Shown piece after piece: positions 4,948-5,035 of a DNA stretch of 5,035 bases (positions within the stretch are counted from its first letter, which is position 1; each line of letters begins with the position of its first letter). Where the stretch lies: positions 1 through 5,035 of the forward strand of contig JBHJOF010000175.1 in assembly GCA_050330055.1 (NCBI GenBank), given 5' to 3'. The position numbers were made by a program, and so were the translations under genes. The notes beneath the pieces are model-generated. The model did no database searches. It was not told the origin of the DNA and was given only the letters and a program-made list of their open reading frames with translations. Source of the stretch: JBHJOF01 sp050330055. Lineage in GTDB: Bacteria > Pseudomonadota > Alphaproteobacteria > Kiloniellales > JAKSDN01.

Positions 4948-5034
4948 GGGCCCCTCCCTCTCCCCTCCGAGGGAGAGGGGGACAAACTGGCGCACTCTTG
5001 AATCCCTCTCCCTCGAGGGGAGAGGGAGGGGCCC
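4948..5034. repeat. Large inverted repeat, C/T-G/A-rich, compound palindromic element
   Basis: The left arm 4948-4979 and right arm 5004-5034 are reverse complements over 31 bp, interrupted only by one extra base (C4968), around a 24-nt centre (4980-5003). The outer 20 bp, starting GGGCCCCTCC and ending GGAGGGGCCC, pair perfectly. Each arm also folds alone: CCCTCTCCC with GGGAGAGGG at 4956-4979 and again at 5004-5026. The element can thus form two small hairpins or one long cruciform. It looks like the interspersed CCCTCTCCC-type intergenic repeats of GC-rich proteobacteria, but genome copies are needed to prove that. It runs up to the window edge and may continue. Confidence 0.75.
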
Positions 5035-5035
5035 A

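Larger units (their letters stand above)
4814..5035. other. Non-coding repeat-rich right edge
   Basis: No reading frame here has a recognisable product. The first 75 nt are featureless. The rest is a series of palindromes: the GCCCACGC hairpin, a CGCG-CTTG-CGCG mini-hairpin at 4933-4944, and the large C/T-rich inverted repeat. A small minus-strand frame across the repeats translates to low-complexity Ser/Pro/Arg-rich sequence and is not a gene. Confidence 0.6.

Noticed and set aside
4891..5035. CRISPR array or attachment site in the right-hand repeats
   Set aside because: The repeats are inverted palindromes without regularly spaced unique spacers, and there is no cas, integrase or tRNA gene.

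Overview
The window is GC-rich chromosomal DNA with the codon use of a GC-rich proteobacterium. An alphaproteobacterium is most likely, because the gene at 3277-4134 resembles the mitochondrial complex I assembly factor NDUFAF6 and the membrane gene at 1277-1882 belongs to a PuuD-like family common in that class. No rRNA or tRNA gene fixes the taxonomy, so this is an inference. There are five intact protein genes and no CRISPR array, transposase or phage gene.

Left half, all on the minus strand. An endonuclease/exonuclease/phosphatase (EEP) superfamily protein lies at 2144-3124. Next, reading leftwards, is a small integral membrane protein related to the membrane domain of urate hydroxylase PuuD (1277-1882), with a strong Shine-Dalgarno and a good intrinsic terminator. 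Last is an exported dienelactone-hydrolase-type alpha/beta hydrolase (218-1156, possibly starting at 1201 or 1132). The gaps (261 bp between EEP and membrane gene, then the terminator) suggest three separate units rather than one operon.

Right half, on the plus strand. A squalene/phytoene-synthase-fold protein (3277-4134) is divergent from the EEP gene across a 152-bp spacer. It lacks the aspartates of both catalytic motifs and is best read as an NDUFAF6-type pseudo-enzyme linked to respiratory complex I assembly, not a carotenoid or hopanoid enzyme. A periplasmic Cu,Zn superoxide dismutase (sodC, 4265-4813) follows, with its own AT-rich upstream region holding an inverted repeat, a -10-like box and a strong ribosome binding site.

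The ends are non-coding. Positions 1-217 hold a small inverted repeat and no supported gene. Positions 4814-5035 are a dense palindromic repeat region: an 8-bp hairpin, then a large C/T-G/A-rich inverted repeat with about 31-bp arms ending one base before the window edge. The genes look like ordinary chromosomal neighbours rather than one dedicated system. The most notable items are the catalytically dead synthase homologue, the PuuD-like domain without its cytochrome partner, and the right-hand palindromic element.
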